Shown here: one piece after another, positions 25,985-36,080 of the stretch | Position numbering within the stretch: position 1 is the first letter of the stretch | How the letters are laid out: the number at the start of each line of letters is the position of its first letter | Assembly (NCBI RefSeq): GCF_005298175.1 | Contig: NZ_SZYH01000001.1 | Coordinates: 1,860,001 to 1,924,000, forward strand | DNA length: 64,000 bases | Direction: 5' to 3' | DNA from: Marinobacter panjinensis | Lineage (GTDB): Bacteria > Pseudomonadota > Gammaproteobacteria > Pseudomonadales > Oleiphilaceae | The notes under the pieces: generated by a model | What the model was told of the DNA's origin: nothing | Database searches by the model: none | Seen by the model: the letters and a program-made list of their open reading frames with translations, nothing else | Made by a program: the position numbers and the translations under genes

Positions 25985-26980
25985 CTATTTCCACTTGCGA
26001 TGGTAGGCGCCCAGGGTGGTCAACCCACCCTCGGACAAGCCCGAAAGGGTGTTTCGCCAGGCCGGGTCAACTTTATAGTCGTCCGGCCGGGCTTCCATGT
26101 TATCCAGGGCATGGCGCCAGGTGCGGGCTACATCGGCAATGTAAGCTGGACTGCGTTGACGGCCTTCAATTTTCACCGCGCTGATACCCAGTTCCTTCAG
26201 TTTCGGCAACATATCCAGAGTGCTCAGGCTGACCGGCTCTTCGATGGCGTGATAAACACTGCCTTCAACCTCGAATCGGCCTTTGCACAAGGTCGGATAA
26301 CCAGCCGACTCACCGGGACCATAGCGGTCAATCAGGACGTCGTTCAGGCGCGACTCCAGCCCCTGCGGAGTCTCCTGCCAGCGCACAGCCTTGGCCGGCG
26401 AGCAGGCACCACGGGTATTGGGGGATTCGTCCGTCAGGTAAGAAGAAAGATAACAGCGGCCTTCTGCCATGATGCACAGACTGCCAAAGGCGAAGACTTC
26501 CAGCTCAACCGGGCTGTGTTTTGCAACACCGCGGACCTGGTCCAGGGAAAGCACACGGGGTAACACGGCCCGGCGGATATCAAAGTTGTCCTTGTAGAAC
26601 GACAGGGCTTCATAACTGGTGGCGGAGCCCTGAACAGACAGGTGCCGGGGGATATGCGGGTATTTATTGGCGGCGTAATCCAGCAGGCCCATATCGGCCA
26701 GGATGATGGCATCCACACCCAGCCCCGCCGCACGATCCACTGCTCCTTTCCACTGCTCCCAGCCATCCGGTTGCGGGTAGGTGTTAATGGCACAGAATAC
26801 GCGACAGCCTTTGGAGTGGGCATATTCAATGCCTTCGCCAGCGCGCTTGTCATTGAAGTTCAGCCCCGCAAACTGGCGGGCATTGGTGCTGTCACGGAAA
26901 CCGAAGTAGACCGCATCAGCGCCATTGTCCACCGCCGTTTTCAAAGCTGGTAAACTGCCGGCCGGGCATACGAGTTCCAT
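25985..26980 (-). CDS. ubiU: Anaerobic ubiquinone biosynthesis protein UbiU (U32 family)
   Basis: UbiU partners UbiV in O2-independent ubiquinone synthesis, probably using prephenate as the oxygen source. The 331-residue product has the four [4Fe-4S] cysteines C169, C176, C193 and C232 at the same numbers as E. coli UbiU, with the U32 signature EVFAFGSLCIMAEGRCYLSS around the first two. It starts at ATG 26980 and precedes ubiV. The upstream gap carries an FNR-type box with a well-placed -10. Identification is strong. Confidence 0.96.
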   Translation of the reverse strand: MELVCPAGSLPALKTAVDNGADAVYFGFRDSTNARQFAGLNFNDKRAGEGIEYAHSKGCRVFCAINTYPQPDGWEQWKGAVDRAAGLGVDAIILADMGLLDYAANKYPHIPRHLSVQGSATSYEALSFYKDNFDIRRAVLPRVLSLDQVRGVAKHSPVELEVFAFGSLCIMAEGRCYLSSYLTDESPNTRGACSPAKAVRWQETPQGLESRLNDVLIDRYGPGESAGYPTLCKGRFEVEGSVYHAIEEPVSLSTLDMLPKLKELGISAVKIEGRQRSPAYIADVARTWRHALDNMEARPDDYKVDPAWRNTLSGLSEGGLTTLGAYHRKWK

Positions 26981-27008
26981 AACATTCTCCGCTGAACAGG
27001 TAGGGGCA

Positions 27009-27014
27009 ATGTTA
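27009..27014 (-). promoter_or_regulatory. -10 element of the ubiUV promoter
   Basis: On the minus strand these six bases read TAACAT (4 of 6 to TATAAT). Transcription would begin near 27002, which places the FNR-type box at 27037-27050 at about -41.5 and leaves about 22 bases to the ubiU ATG. Confidence 0.55.
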
Positions 27015-27036
27015 TCGGCGATCCGTATTGTGTGCC

Positions 27037-27050
27037 TTGATGATTATCAG
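27037..27050 (-). promoter_or_regulatory. FNR/ANR-type box in front of ubiUV
   Basis: TTGAT-GATT-ATCAG matches TTGAT-N4-ATCAA at 9 of 10 positions. It lies in the 82-base gap between ubiU and hemN, 57-70 bases from the ubiU start, with a suitable -10 at the class II distance. Anaerobic induction of ubiU and ubiV is known in E. coli. Confidence 0.75.
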
Positions 27051-27062
27051 TGGGTTAGACGT

Positions 27063-28484
27063 TCAGATAATCCTGGAAAACCGCTTGCTGGCCCCTTCCT
27101 TCCGATACAGATCAAAGATCTGACAGATCGCCCTGATCAGTAACCGTCCGGCGGGCTGAACCTGGAGTACGTTGCCGTCATCCGCGATCAGTTCATCCTT
27201 GATCATGGACTTCAGGCGGCTCAGTTCATCGGTGAAATAACGGTCCAGGTCTTCCTGCCATACTTCCGTGAACATTTGGCGGTCCAGCCGGAACTGACAG
27301 ATCAACTGGCCGATTACCCAGCGGCGGATGCGGTCATCCCGTGTCAGGTTCACGCCTTTGGTAATGGCGAGCTGGCCGGAATCAATCGCCGCTTCCCAGG
27401 CCGGCAGGTCATGGTTATTCTGGAAATAGGCATCGTCGGTCTGGCCGATGGCGGATACGCCCAGGGACACCAGGTCGCACTCAGAGTGGGTGGTGTAACC
27501 CTGGAAATTCCGGTGCAACCTGCCCTCCCTCTGCGCGACGGCCAGACTGTCATCCGGTTTGGCGAAATGGTCCATGCCGATGTATTCGTAACCCGCGTCC
27601 AGCAACCGGTTGATGGTGTTGTGCAGGATGGTCAGCTTCTGCTGCGGTGTGGGCAGGGTATCTGCCAGAATCCGGGTTTGCGGGTAGAAGCGATCCGGCA
27701 GGTGGGCGTAGCTGAACACGGAGAGCCGGTCCGGTGACATCTCGATCACTGCTTCCAGGGTTTCGGCAAAGCTCTCGGGGGTCTGGTGTGGCAGACCGTA
27801 GATCAGGTCCAGGTTGATGGAGCGGAAGCCGAGTCGGCGGGCTTCGTTCAGCACAGCCTCGGTCATTTCCCGGGGCTGGATGCGGTTAACGGCTTTCTGC
27901 ACTTTCGGATTCACATCCTGGACACCCAGGCTGATGCGGTTGAAGCCCAGGTCCCAGAGCGTTGGCAGGGTATCCTGGTCCACTTCCCGCGGGTCGATTT
28001 CCACGCTGTAATCCCGGTCGTCACCGGTTTGCAGGTTGAACAGTTCGCCGTACCCCGCCATCAGATGTTCCATCACATCCTTTGGCAGGAAGGTCGGCGT
28101 GCCACCCCCCCAGTGCAGTTGCGTCACCGGCCGGTCGGCCCCGAATAGGCGGGACTGGATAGCGGCCTCCTTCAGCACTCGCTCCACATAGGGCATGGCC
28201 TTGTCGCGCTTCTTGGTGATCACCTTGTTGCAGGCGCAGTAGTAGCAGAGGTGCGCGCAGAATGGCAGGTGGGTGTAGAGCGACAACGGCCGGTCGCTGG
28301 CCTTGCTGCGAGCGGCTGCCCTTACCATATCTTCCACCGGGTAGTTCTGGTTGAACTCCACTGCCGTTGGATAGGACGTGTAGCGCGGGCCGCTGAGGTC
28401 GTAGCGGCGGATCAGCGCTTCGTCCCAGATGAATTCCGGGAGAGTGGATTCAGTGGTTTTCAGGACGGGGGTCGAAGTCATCAT
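27063..28484 (-). CDS. hemN: Oxygen-independent coproporphyrinogen III dehydrogenase HemN
   Basis: HemN is a radical-SAM enzyme that makes protoporphyrinogen IX without O2, needed for heme during nitrate respiration. The 473-residue product from ATG 28484 has the cluster motif CAHLCYYCAC (three Cys in CX3CXXC plus a fourth), the SAM-binding HWGGGTPTFL and a typical HemN C-terminal domain. A second ATG follows directly at 28481. An FNR-type box lies 74-87 bases upstream. Next on the same strand come ubiU and ubiV. Confidence 0.96.
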   Translation of the reverse strand: MMTSTPVLKTTESTLPEFIWDEALIRRYDLSGPRYTSYPTAVEFNQNYPVEDMVRAAARSKASDRPLSLYTHLPFCAHLCYYCACNKVITKKRDKAMPYVERVLKEAAIQSRLFGADRPVTQLHWGGGTPTFLPKDVMEHLMAGYGELFNLQTGDDRDYSVEIDPREVDQDTLPTLWDLGFNRISLGVQDVNPKVQKAVNRIQPREMTEAVLNEARRLGFRSINLDLIYGLPHQTPESFAETLEAVIEMSPDRLSVFSYAHLPDRFYPQTRILADTLPTPQQKLTILHNTINRLLDAGYEYIGMDHFAKPDDSLAVAQREGRLHRNFQGYTTHSECDLVSLGVSAIGQTDDAYFQNNHDLPAWEAAIDSGQLAITKGVNLTRDDRIRRWVIGQLICQFRLDRQMFTEVWQEDLDRYFTDELSRLKSMIKDELIADDGNVLQVQPAGRLLIRAICQIFDLYRKEGASKRFSRII

Positions 28485-28529
28485 AAGAGCTCTGGGGTCG
28501 AATTTGGGGGTCATCCGGAAGATGTCGTC

Positions 28530-28535
28530 ATTCTA
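28530..28535 (-). promoter_or_regulatory. -10 element of hemN
   Basis: On the minus strand it reads TAGAAT (5 of 6 to TATAAT). With transcription starting near 28523, the centre of the box at 28558-28571 is at about -41.5, as expected for class II FNR activation. Confidence 0.6.
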
Positions 28536-28557
28536 GGACACTCCGGTGCTACGCATT

Positions 28558-28571
28558 TTGATGCGAGTCAG
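28558..28571 (-). promoter_or_regulatory. FNR/ANR-type box in front of hemN
   Basis: TTGAT-GCGA-GTCAG matches TTGAT-N4-ATCAA at 8 of 10 positions. It sits in the divergent gap between hemN and the photolyase gene. hemN is a known ANR/FNR target in pseudomonads, which supports the call. Confidence 0.65.
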
Positions 28572-28704
28572 CTGACCGATGAATTCAGTTTACCAGTCCG
28601 CGCTATGAACCACCCTTGGGCTCTTGGCGTATTCTTGCTACCCCTTATGGGGGGTATTTGGTGTTCGGCGCCCGCCAACCCAACAACGGAGCATACCTTC
28701 TGCC

Positions 28705-30237
28705 ATGGCAAACCTGATTTTAATTCTTGGCGACCAACTGACGACCGCTATTAGCGCACTGGAAGAAGGTGACCAAAAGCAGGACAGGATCGTGATGGCA
28801 GAAGTCCATGACGAAGCCAGTTACACCAATCATCACAAGAAGAAAATCGTGCTGCTGTTCAGCGCCATGCGCCATTTCGCACAGCGGTTAGAAGCCGACG
28901 GCTGGCAGGTTCACTATCAGGCGTACCACCCGGATAACGAGGCGAAAAGTCTGGAGGCAGTCATCGCCGGCCAGCTCAAAGAGACCGGCGCAGACAGAGT
29001 GGTCACCACGGAATGCGGCGAGTGGCGGCTGCATGAACAGATCGGTCAGTGGCATGAACGGCTCGGAGTTCCTGTGGAGATCCGCCCGGATGCTCGCTTT
29101 ATTGCCAGCAAGCAGGAATTTGCGGACTGGGCGGAGGGTCGAAAACAGCTGCGAATGGAGTTCTTTTACCGGGAAATGCGGCGAAAAACCGGTTTGTTGA
29201 TGACTTCCGATGGCAAGCCCGAGGGTGGGCAGTGGAATTTTGATGCCGATAACCGGCGCAAATGGACCGGCAAGCCGGCGGCCCCTGCTCCATTTCGCGT
29301 GGAACCCGATAAGGAGACGAGCGAGGTGATCGATCTGGTGGACGAGCATTTCGCCGGTCATTTTGGCACTACGGAGGACTTCCATTTTGCCGTGACGCCG
29401 GAGGACGCAGAACAGGCGCTGGATTACTTCATCGATTTCGCTCTGCCCTGTTTTGGCGATTTTCAGGATGCCATGTCTGATGACGAGGACTGGCTGTTCC
29501 ACTCGATTCTGTCGCCCTACATCAACTGCGGCCTGCTGGACCCATTGGTTGTCTGCGAGGCCGCAGCGCAGGCCTGGCATGCCGGGCGCGCACCGATCAA
29601 TGCGGTGGAGGGGTTTATCCGGCAGATTCTGGGCTGGCGGGAGTTTGTGCGGGGGATCTACTGGATGAACATGCCGGAGTATGCCGGGGAGAACCGGCTT
29701 GGCAATACCCGCGCCCTGCCCTGGTTCTACTGGACCGGCGAAACGAAGATGCGCTGCATGCACAAGGCCATTGATGCCACCCGCCGCAACGCCTACGCCC
29801 ATCACATTCAACGGCTGATGGTCACCGGCAATTTTGCGCTGCTGGCGGGTGTAAAACCGGAGGAGATCTGTGACTGGTACCTGGCGGTGTACGCCGATGC
29901 CTATGACTGGGTCGAGTTGCCCAACGTGCTCGGCATGGTGATGCACGCCGACGGCGGCTACCTGGGCTCGAAACCTTACGCAGCCAGCGGCAAGTACATC
30001 CAGCGGATGTCGGACCATTGCAGCAACTGCCACTACAAGGTGAACAAATCCACGGAAGAGGATGCCTGTCCGTTCAATGCCCTGTACTGGCATTTCATCG
30101 ATCGGCACCGGGAGGATTTCGCCAACAACCCGCGCATGGGGATGATGTACCGCAACTGGGACAAGCAGAAGCCGGAGAGACGGCAGGCGCTGCTCCAGCG
30201 GGCCGATGACTTGCTGGCACGGCTGGAGCAGCTCTGA
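28705..30237 (+). CDS. Photolyase of the FeS-BCP (prokaryotic 6-4 type) family
   Basis: This flavoprotein likely repairs UV (6-4) photoproducts in DNA. The 510-residue product from ATG 28705 (reading MANLILILGDQL) has the family [4Fe-4S] cysteines C351, C439, C442 and C455, one beyond those of Agrobacterium PhrB (350, 438, 441, 454), and the FAD-domain segments INAVEGFIRQILGWREFVRG and WVELPNVLGMVMHADGG. An upstream in-frame region was rejected as it has no homology. It diverges from hemN. A second photolyase-like gene at 41.8 kb is only a fragment, so this one may be the main repair enzyme here. Confidence 0.93.
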   Translation: MANLILILGDQLTTAISALEEGDQKQDRIVMAEVHDEASYTNHHKKKIVLLFSAMRHFAQRLEADGWQVHYQAYHPDNEAKSLEAVIAGQLKETGADRVVTTECGEWRLHEQIGQWHERLGVPVEIRPDARFIASKQEFADWAEGRKQLRMEFFYREMRRKTGLLMTSDGKPEGGQWNFDADNRRKWTGKPAAPAPFRVEPDKETSEVIDLVDEHFAGHFGTTEDFHFAVTPEDAEQALDYFIDFALPCFGDFQDAMSDDEDWLFHSILSPYINCGLLDPLVVCEAAAQAWHAGRAPINAVEGFIRQILGWREFVRGIYWMNMPEYAGENRLGNTRALPWFYWTGETKMRCMHKAIDATRRNAYAHHIQRLMVTGNFALLAGVKPEEICDWYLAVYADAYDWVELPNVLGMVMHADGGYLGSKPYAASGKYIQRMSDHCSNCHYKVNKSTEEDACPFNALYWHFIDRHREDFANNPRMGMMYRNWDKQKPERRQALLQRADDLLARLEQL

Positions 30238-30238
30238 G

Positions 30239-30253
30239 CGAAGACTCTCTTCG
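30239..30253. terminator. Weak bidirectional hairpin between photolyase and ABC ATPase genes
   Basis: CGAAGA and TCTTCG form a perfect 6-bp stem with a CTC loop between two convergent genes only 21 bases apart. There is no T-run, so rho-independent stopping is uncertain. Confidence 0.3.
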
Positions 30254-30258
30254 ACCCG

Positions 30259-31377
30259 TTATTGCGGGCGGATGCGTTTCTCGCTCTCGGGGTCGAAGAA
30301 CACGACTTTTCTCATATCGAACATCAGTTCGGCCTCTTCGCCCCAGTTGACCGGGTGTTCTGCATCCAGCCGGCACTGCACATCAATACCGTTGAGGCGG
30401 ATGATCGCGAGCACGTCTGGCCCGGTCGGTTCGGTGACTTCCACCGTGAACCGCCCCTCTGCCACCATCCGGCTATCCCTTTTCTGTTCGTCAGGCTGGC
30501 TTATGTGTTCCGGGCGGATGCCAAGTACCACCCGTTTGCCGGCCCAGCTTTCCAGATACTCCGGCGCCGGCAAAGCCAGTGTGCGGCCGTCGCTTCCTTC
30601 AACCGTCACTGACAGGCCCACCTCCAATTTATCAACGGTTACACCAATAAAGCTCATCGAGGGCGACCCCATGAAGCTGGCGACGAACAGATTCTCCGGG
30701 GTGTCGTAGACTTCCTTTGGCGTTCCCAGTTGCTGCAGCTCGCCGTCTTTGAGCACCGCAATCCTGTCCGCCAGGGTCATGGCCTCGATCTGGTCGTGGG
30801 TGACGTACACGATGGTGGTTTTCAGGCGCTGATGCAGCTTCTTGATCTCGGTACGCATTTCCACCCGCAGCTTGGCGTCCAGGTTGGAAAGCGGCTCGTC
30901 GAACAGGTAGATCTTGGGCCTGCGGGCCAAAGCCCGCCCCATGGCCACACGCTGTTGCTGCCCGCCCGAAAGCCGCGAGGGCTTCTTGTCCAGCAACGGG
31001 GATATCTGCAGCAGGTCGGCAACCCGCTCCACTTCCTGACGGATTTCCTCTTTCGGCATGCCGCGAATCTTGAGGCCAAATGCGATGTTCTCGCGCACCG
31101 ACATGGTGGGATAGAGCGCGTAGGACTGGAACACCATGGCGATGTCACGGTCCTTCGGCTCCATGCCCGAGATGTCTTTGCCATCCACCACAATCGACCC
31201 GCCGGTGATGGTTTCCAGGCCGGCGATGCTGTTCATCAGCGTGGATTTGCCGCAGCCTGATGGTCCGACCAGGGTCAGGAACTCACCGGATGCGATGTCT
31301 ATGTTGATGCCCTTGAGGGTCTCGTCCAGGGCGCCTGCGTAAGTCTTGCGGATGTCCCGCAGTTCAAGTTGTGCCAT
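30259..31377 (-). CDS. Sugar ABC transporter ATPase (MalK/UgpC/GtsD type)
   Basis: This is the nucleotide-binding subunit of the sugar importer. The 372 residues include Walker A GPSGCGKST (38-46), signature LSGGQQQR, Walker B YLFDEP, the His switch VTHDQ, and a C-terminal TOBE-type regulatory domain of the MalK group. It is last in the operon, after two permeases, with a 7-base gap to the upstream gene. The set resembles the Pseudomonas gts/glt glucose-mannose system. The exact sugar is unknown. Confidence 0.93.
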   Translation of the reverse strand: MAQLELRDIRKTYAGALDETLKGINIDIASGEFLTLVGPSGCGKSTLMNSIAGLETITGGSIVVDGKDISGMEPKDRDIAMVFQSYALYPTMSVRENIAFGLKIRGMPKEEIRQEVERVADLLQISPLLDKKPSRLSGGQQQRVAMGRALARRPKIYLFDEPLSNLDAKLRVEMRTEIKKLHQRLKTTIVYVTHDQIEAMTLADRIAVLKDGELQQLGTPKEVYDTPENLFVASFMGSPSMSFIGVTVDKLEVGLSVTVEGSDGRTLALPAPEYLESWAGKRVVLGIRPEHISQPDEQKRDSRMVAEGRFTVEVTEPTGPDVLAIIRLNGIDVQCRLDAEHPVNWGEEAELMFDMRKVVFFDPESEKRIRPQ

Positions 31378-31384
31378 TGTTGTT

Positions 31385-32254
31385 CTACCCTTTAACCGAG
31401 CCGGCCGTCAGGCCGCGTATGAAGTACTTGCCTGCCACGATGTACACCACCAGTGTTGGCAGCGCGGCGATCATGGCGGCGGCCATATCCACGTTGTATT
31501 CCTTCACCCCGGTACTGGTGTTCACCAGATTGTTCAGGGCCACCGTTATGGGCTGGCTGTCGCCACTGGCGAAGACCACCCCGAACAGGAAGTCGTTCCA
31601 GATCTGGGTGAACTGCCAGATCAGCGACACCATGAAAATCGGCGTGGACAGGGGCAGCAGGATGCGGAAGAAGATGGTGAAGAAACCGGCCCCGTCCAGC
31701 CGCGCGGCCTTGATCAGGGCATCGGGAATGGCCACGTAGTAGTTACGGAAAAACAGTGTGGTAAATGCCACTCCGTAGATCACGTGGACCAGCACCAGCC
31801 CGGTTGTCGTGTTCGCCAGCCCAAGTTTGCCGAGGGTGGCCGCCATGGGCAGCAGCACCACCTGGAACGGCACAAAGCAGCCAAACAGCAGCATGCCGAA
31901 CATCAGGTCAGAGCCCTTGAACTTCCACTTGGACAGCACGTAACCGTTAAAGGCACCCAGCAGTGTGGAAATCAGCACCGCAGGCACGGTCATCTTGAAC
32001 GAATTCCAGAAGTAGCCTTTGACCCCGTCGCATTGCACACCGGTACAGGCCTCGGACCAGGCCTTGGTCCAGCCCATAACGGTCCAGTCGGTGGGCAGTG
32101 CCAGCAGGTTGCCGGTACGGATATCCATAGGCGTCTTGAAGCTGGTAATCAGCATGATGATCAGCGGAATCAGGTACACCAGACACGCCAGCAGCAGCAC
32201 TCCGTATATGGCAATACGACTGGGACGAAAGCCGGTACGAACCACATCAGTCAT
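31385..32254 (-). CDS. Sugar ABC transporter permease (MalG/GtsC type)
   Basis: This is the second inner-membrane subunit, 289 residues with six hydrophobic segments and the ATPase-contact EAA-like loop (AARLDGAGFFTIFFRILLPL). Its start overlaps the end of the preceding permease gene by eight bases, so the pair is coupled. It works with the ATPase that follows and the binding protein upstream. Confidence 0.92.
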   Translation of the reverse strand: MTDVVRTGFRPSRIAIYGVLLLACLVYLIPLIIMLITSFKTPMDIRTGNLLALPTDWTVMGWTKAWSEACTGVQCDGVKGYFWNSFKMTVPAVLISTLLGAFNGYVLSKWKFKGSDLMFGMLLFGCFVPFQVVLLPMAATLGKLGLANTTTGLVLVHVIYGVAFTTLFFRNYYVAIPDALIKAARLDGAGFFTIFFRILLPLSTPIFMVSLIWQFTQIWNDFLFGVVFASGDSQPITVALNNLVNTSTGVKEYNVDMAAAMIAALPTLVVYIVAGKYFIRGLTAGSVKG

Positions 32255-33173
32255 GGCGCTTCTCCCTCAGTTCGGAATACAGGTACGGCACCAGCAGCGC
32301 AAGAATGGCACCCAACATCAGCATGGCGCTGGCAGAGCCCAGGCCCATCTGGCCGCGGGTAAAGGTGTGGGCGTACATGAACACTGCAGGCAGGTCGGTG
32401 GAATAGCCCGGCCCACCAGAAGTCATGGCCATCACCAGGTCAAAACTCTTGATGGCGATGTGGGCCAGCACCATCACGGAGCTGAAAAACACCGGCCGCA
32501 GGGAGGGCAGGATGATCTTCCAGTAGATCACCGGCAGGCTGGCGCCATCCACTCTTGCAGCGCGAATAATGGATGGATCAACGCCCCGCAGGCCGGCCAG
32601 AAACAAAGCCATGACAAAGCCCGAAGCCTGCCATACGGCGGCCATCACGATGGTGTAGATCGCAAAATCGGAATTTACCAGCCAGTCAAAACTGAACGAG
32701 GTCCAGCCCCAGTCGTGCATCAGCTTTTCCAGCCCCAGGCTCGGATTCAGAATCCATCGCCAGACCGTACCCGTTACAATCATGGACAGCGCCATGGGGT
32801 AGAGATAGATCGTCCGGATGGCGCCTTCCTGACGGATGCGCTGGTCAAGGAAAATAGCCAGTACGACACCGATCAACAGACAAATGCCGATGAAAAGCCC
32901 GCCGAAAATCGCGAGATTCCAGGATGCGACCAGCCAGCGCTCGCTCTCCATCAGCTTGGCGTACTGATCAAGGCCGACGAAACCATAACTGGGCAGAAAG
33001 CTGGAATTGGTAAACGACAACACGCCGGTCCATAGCATGTAGCCATAGATACCAATACCAACCAGTATGAAGGTTGGCGCCACCACCAGCTTGGGCAGCC
33101 AGCGCTGCAGGCCATCCATCAGGCCAGACGATGCCCTGGCCACCCCGGCAGGGCGACGTTGAGTGTGTTCCAT
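32247..33173 (-). CDS. Sugar ABC transporter permease (MalF/GtsB type)
   Basis: This is the first inner-membrane subunit, 308 residues with about six membrane segments and an EAA-like loop (AARVDGASLPVIYWKIILPS). A GC-rich hairpin separates it from the binding protein gene. It pairs with the overlapping MalG-type subunit. Confidence 0.92.
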   Translation of the reverse strand: MEHTQRRPAGVARASSGLMDGLQRWLPKLVVAPTFILVGIGIYGYMLWTGVLSFTNSSFLPSYGFVGLDQYAKLMESERWLVASWNLAIFGGLFIGICLLIGVVLAIFLDQRIRQEGAIRTIYLYPMALSMIVTGTVWRWILNPSLGLEKLMHDWGWTSFSFDWLVNSDFAIYTIVMAAVWQASGFVMALFLAGLRGVDPSIIRAARVDGASLPVIYWKIILPSLRPVFFSSVMVLAHIAIKSFDLVMAMTSGGPGYSTDLPAVFMYAHTFTRGQMGLGSASAMLMLGAILALLVPYLYSELREKRHD

Positions 33174-33198
33174 GAGGAATCCCCTGAAATAACCCGAA

Positions 33199-33217
33199 GG
33201 CCGCCCACCGGGCGGCC
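33199..33217 (-). promoter_or_regulatory. GC-rich hairpin between binding-protein and permease genes
   Basis: GGCCGCCC and GGGCGGCC form a perfect 8-bp GC stem with an ACC loop in the 54-base gap. No T-run follows. Such intergenic hairpins in ABC operons often protect the upstream message from decay or cause partial stopping, so that the binding protein is made in excess of the permease. Confidence 0.6.
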
Positions 33218-33227
33218 TGGTGCGGCA

Positions 33228-34487
33228 TTACATGGCGGACTGGATGGCGGCTGCCAACTGGTCCGTGGTTTTTGCCGGGTCCGGGTTGTTGGAGTTGACG
33301 AAGTTGGTGACCACGTCGAAGATCTGGCCCTGGATGTAGCTTGTGGTCGCCAGGCCATGGGAGAAGCTCGGTACCAGGCCACCGTCGTCGGCACTGGACT
33401 TGAACGTCTCCATTGACGCCTGGGCACAGGTGTCAAACGCGCCCATATCCATATCGGTACGAACCGGTATGGAACCCTTGTTCTGGTTGAACAGGGTCTG
33501 GAATTCAGGTTCCAGGATGGTACGGGCCAGATCCTTCTGAGCTTTGATGTCCTCTTCTTCTGACAGCCTGAACATGGCGAAGGAATCGACGTTAAAGGTG
33601 AACTGGCCTTCTGTGCCCGGTGCCGGCGCGCACAGGTAGTCTTCACCTGGCGTCAGTTCCGCTGCAGTGAACTCACCCTTGGCCCAGTCGCCCATGATCT
33701 GCATGGCCGCCTCACCGCGAATCACCATGCCAGTGGCCGTGTTCCAGTCCCGGCCGGCGGCATCGTCATCCACGTAACTCATCACCCTGGCGAACTGGGA
33801 GAACACCTCTTCCATCTTTTCGCTGTTGATCACATCCATGTCGTGGTCCACGAACGCCTTGCGGTAATCGTCAGGCCCCAGTTCCGCCAGTGCCACCGCA
33901 TCAAACACGGTCGCGTCCTGCCAAGGCTGGCCACCGTGCGCCAGGGGAATGTAGCCCTCGGCTTTGAGCTTGTCCGCCACTTCGAAGAACTCATCCAGTG
34001 TGGTGGGAACTTCAACGCCGACATCTTCCATGACCTTCGGGTTCACCCACAGCCAGTTCACCCGGTGAACGTTCACAGGCACGGCAACGTACTTGCCTTC
34101 ATACTTCATGACATCGGAAATCATTGGCGGAATAAGCTGATCCCAGTTTTCAGATTCGGCCACACTGTCCAGACTCGTCAGAAAACCGAGTTCCGCCCAT
34201 TCCCGGATATCGAGGCCCTTGATCTGGGCCGCCGCAGGTGGATTACCGGATACGGCGCGGGTTTTCAGCACGGTCATAGCCGCTTCACCACCGCCGCCGG
34301 CGACCGCAAAGTCCTTCCAGGTGTGCCCCTGTTCTTCCATCATTTCCTTAAGTGCAGCGGCTGCCCGTGCTTCCCCGCCGGCTGTCCACCAGTGCAGCAC
34401 TTCCACTTCACCGGCGTGAACGGCCGCTGTTGGCATCAGGGCGGCAGACACCGCCAGGGCTGTCAGATTTCGCTTGAACGTATTCAT
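33228..34487 (-). CDS. Periplasmic sugar-binding protein of ABC importer (GtsA type)
   Basis: The binding protein has 419 residues from ATG 34487 behind AAGGAG. A signal peptide ends near residue 25 (AAVHAG), followed by EVLHWWTAGGEARA, the typical start of glucose/mannose-type binding proteins. The long upstream frame extension has no signal or homology. It delivers sugar to the MalFG-type permeases and follows the porin gene after 40 bases. It may bind glucose, mannose or an oligosaccharide; the maltoporin-like partner leaves this open. Confidence 0.93.
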   Translation of the reverse strand: MNTFKRNLTALAVSAALMPTAAVHAGEVEVLHWWTAGGEARAAAALKEMMEEQGHTWKDFAVAGGGGEAAMTVLKTRAVSGNPPAAAQIKGLDIREWAELGFLTSLDSVAESENWDQLIPPMISDVMKYEGKYVAVPVNVHRVNWLWVNPKVMEDVGVEVPTTLDEFFEVADKLKAEGYIPLAHGGQPWQDATVFDAVALAELGPDDYRKAFVDHDMDVINSEKMEEVFSQFARVMSYVDDDAAGRDWNTATGMVIRGEAAMQIMGDWAKGEFTAAELTPGEDYLCAPAPGTEGQFTFNVDSFAMFRLSEEEDIKAQKDLARTILEPEFQTLFNQNKGSIPVRTDMDMGAFDTCAQASMETFKSSADDGGLVPSFSHGLATTSYIQGQIFDVVTNFVNSNNPDPAKTTDQLAAAIQSAM

Positions 34488-34527
34488 ATAGACTCCTTGT
34501 TTTTGTAGTGGAGACGCTTGTGCGTTA

Positions 34528-36009
<1,482 letters not shown>

Positions 36010-36053
36010 CTATGGCAATACCCGAAAGGGGAACGTATCAAACTGAAAGACCG

Positions 36054-36073
36054 ATGTAACATGGTTGTTACAT
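36054..36073. promoter_or_regulatory. Palindrome upstream of the porin-ABC operon, possible response-regulator site
   Basis: ATGTAACA (36054-36061), TGGT, TGTTACAT (36066-36073) form a perfect 8-bp inverted repeat. It lies 84-103 bases upstream of the porin ATG and seven bases after the sensor-kinase stop. It could be an operator for the adjacent OmpR-type regulator or a weak terminator; the lack of a T-run favours an operator. Confidence 0.5.
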
Positions 36074-36080
36074 TGAAATC

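Noticed and set aside
28888..30108. Minus-strand frame of 406 codons over the photolyase
   Set aside because: Antisense to a gene with a full set of Fe-S cysteines; no family likeness.
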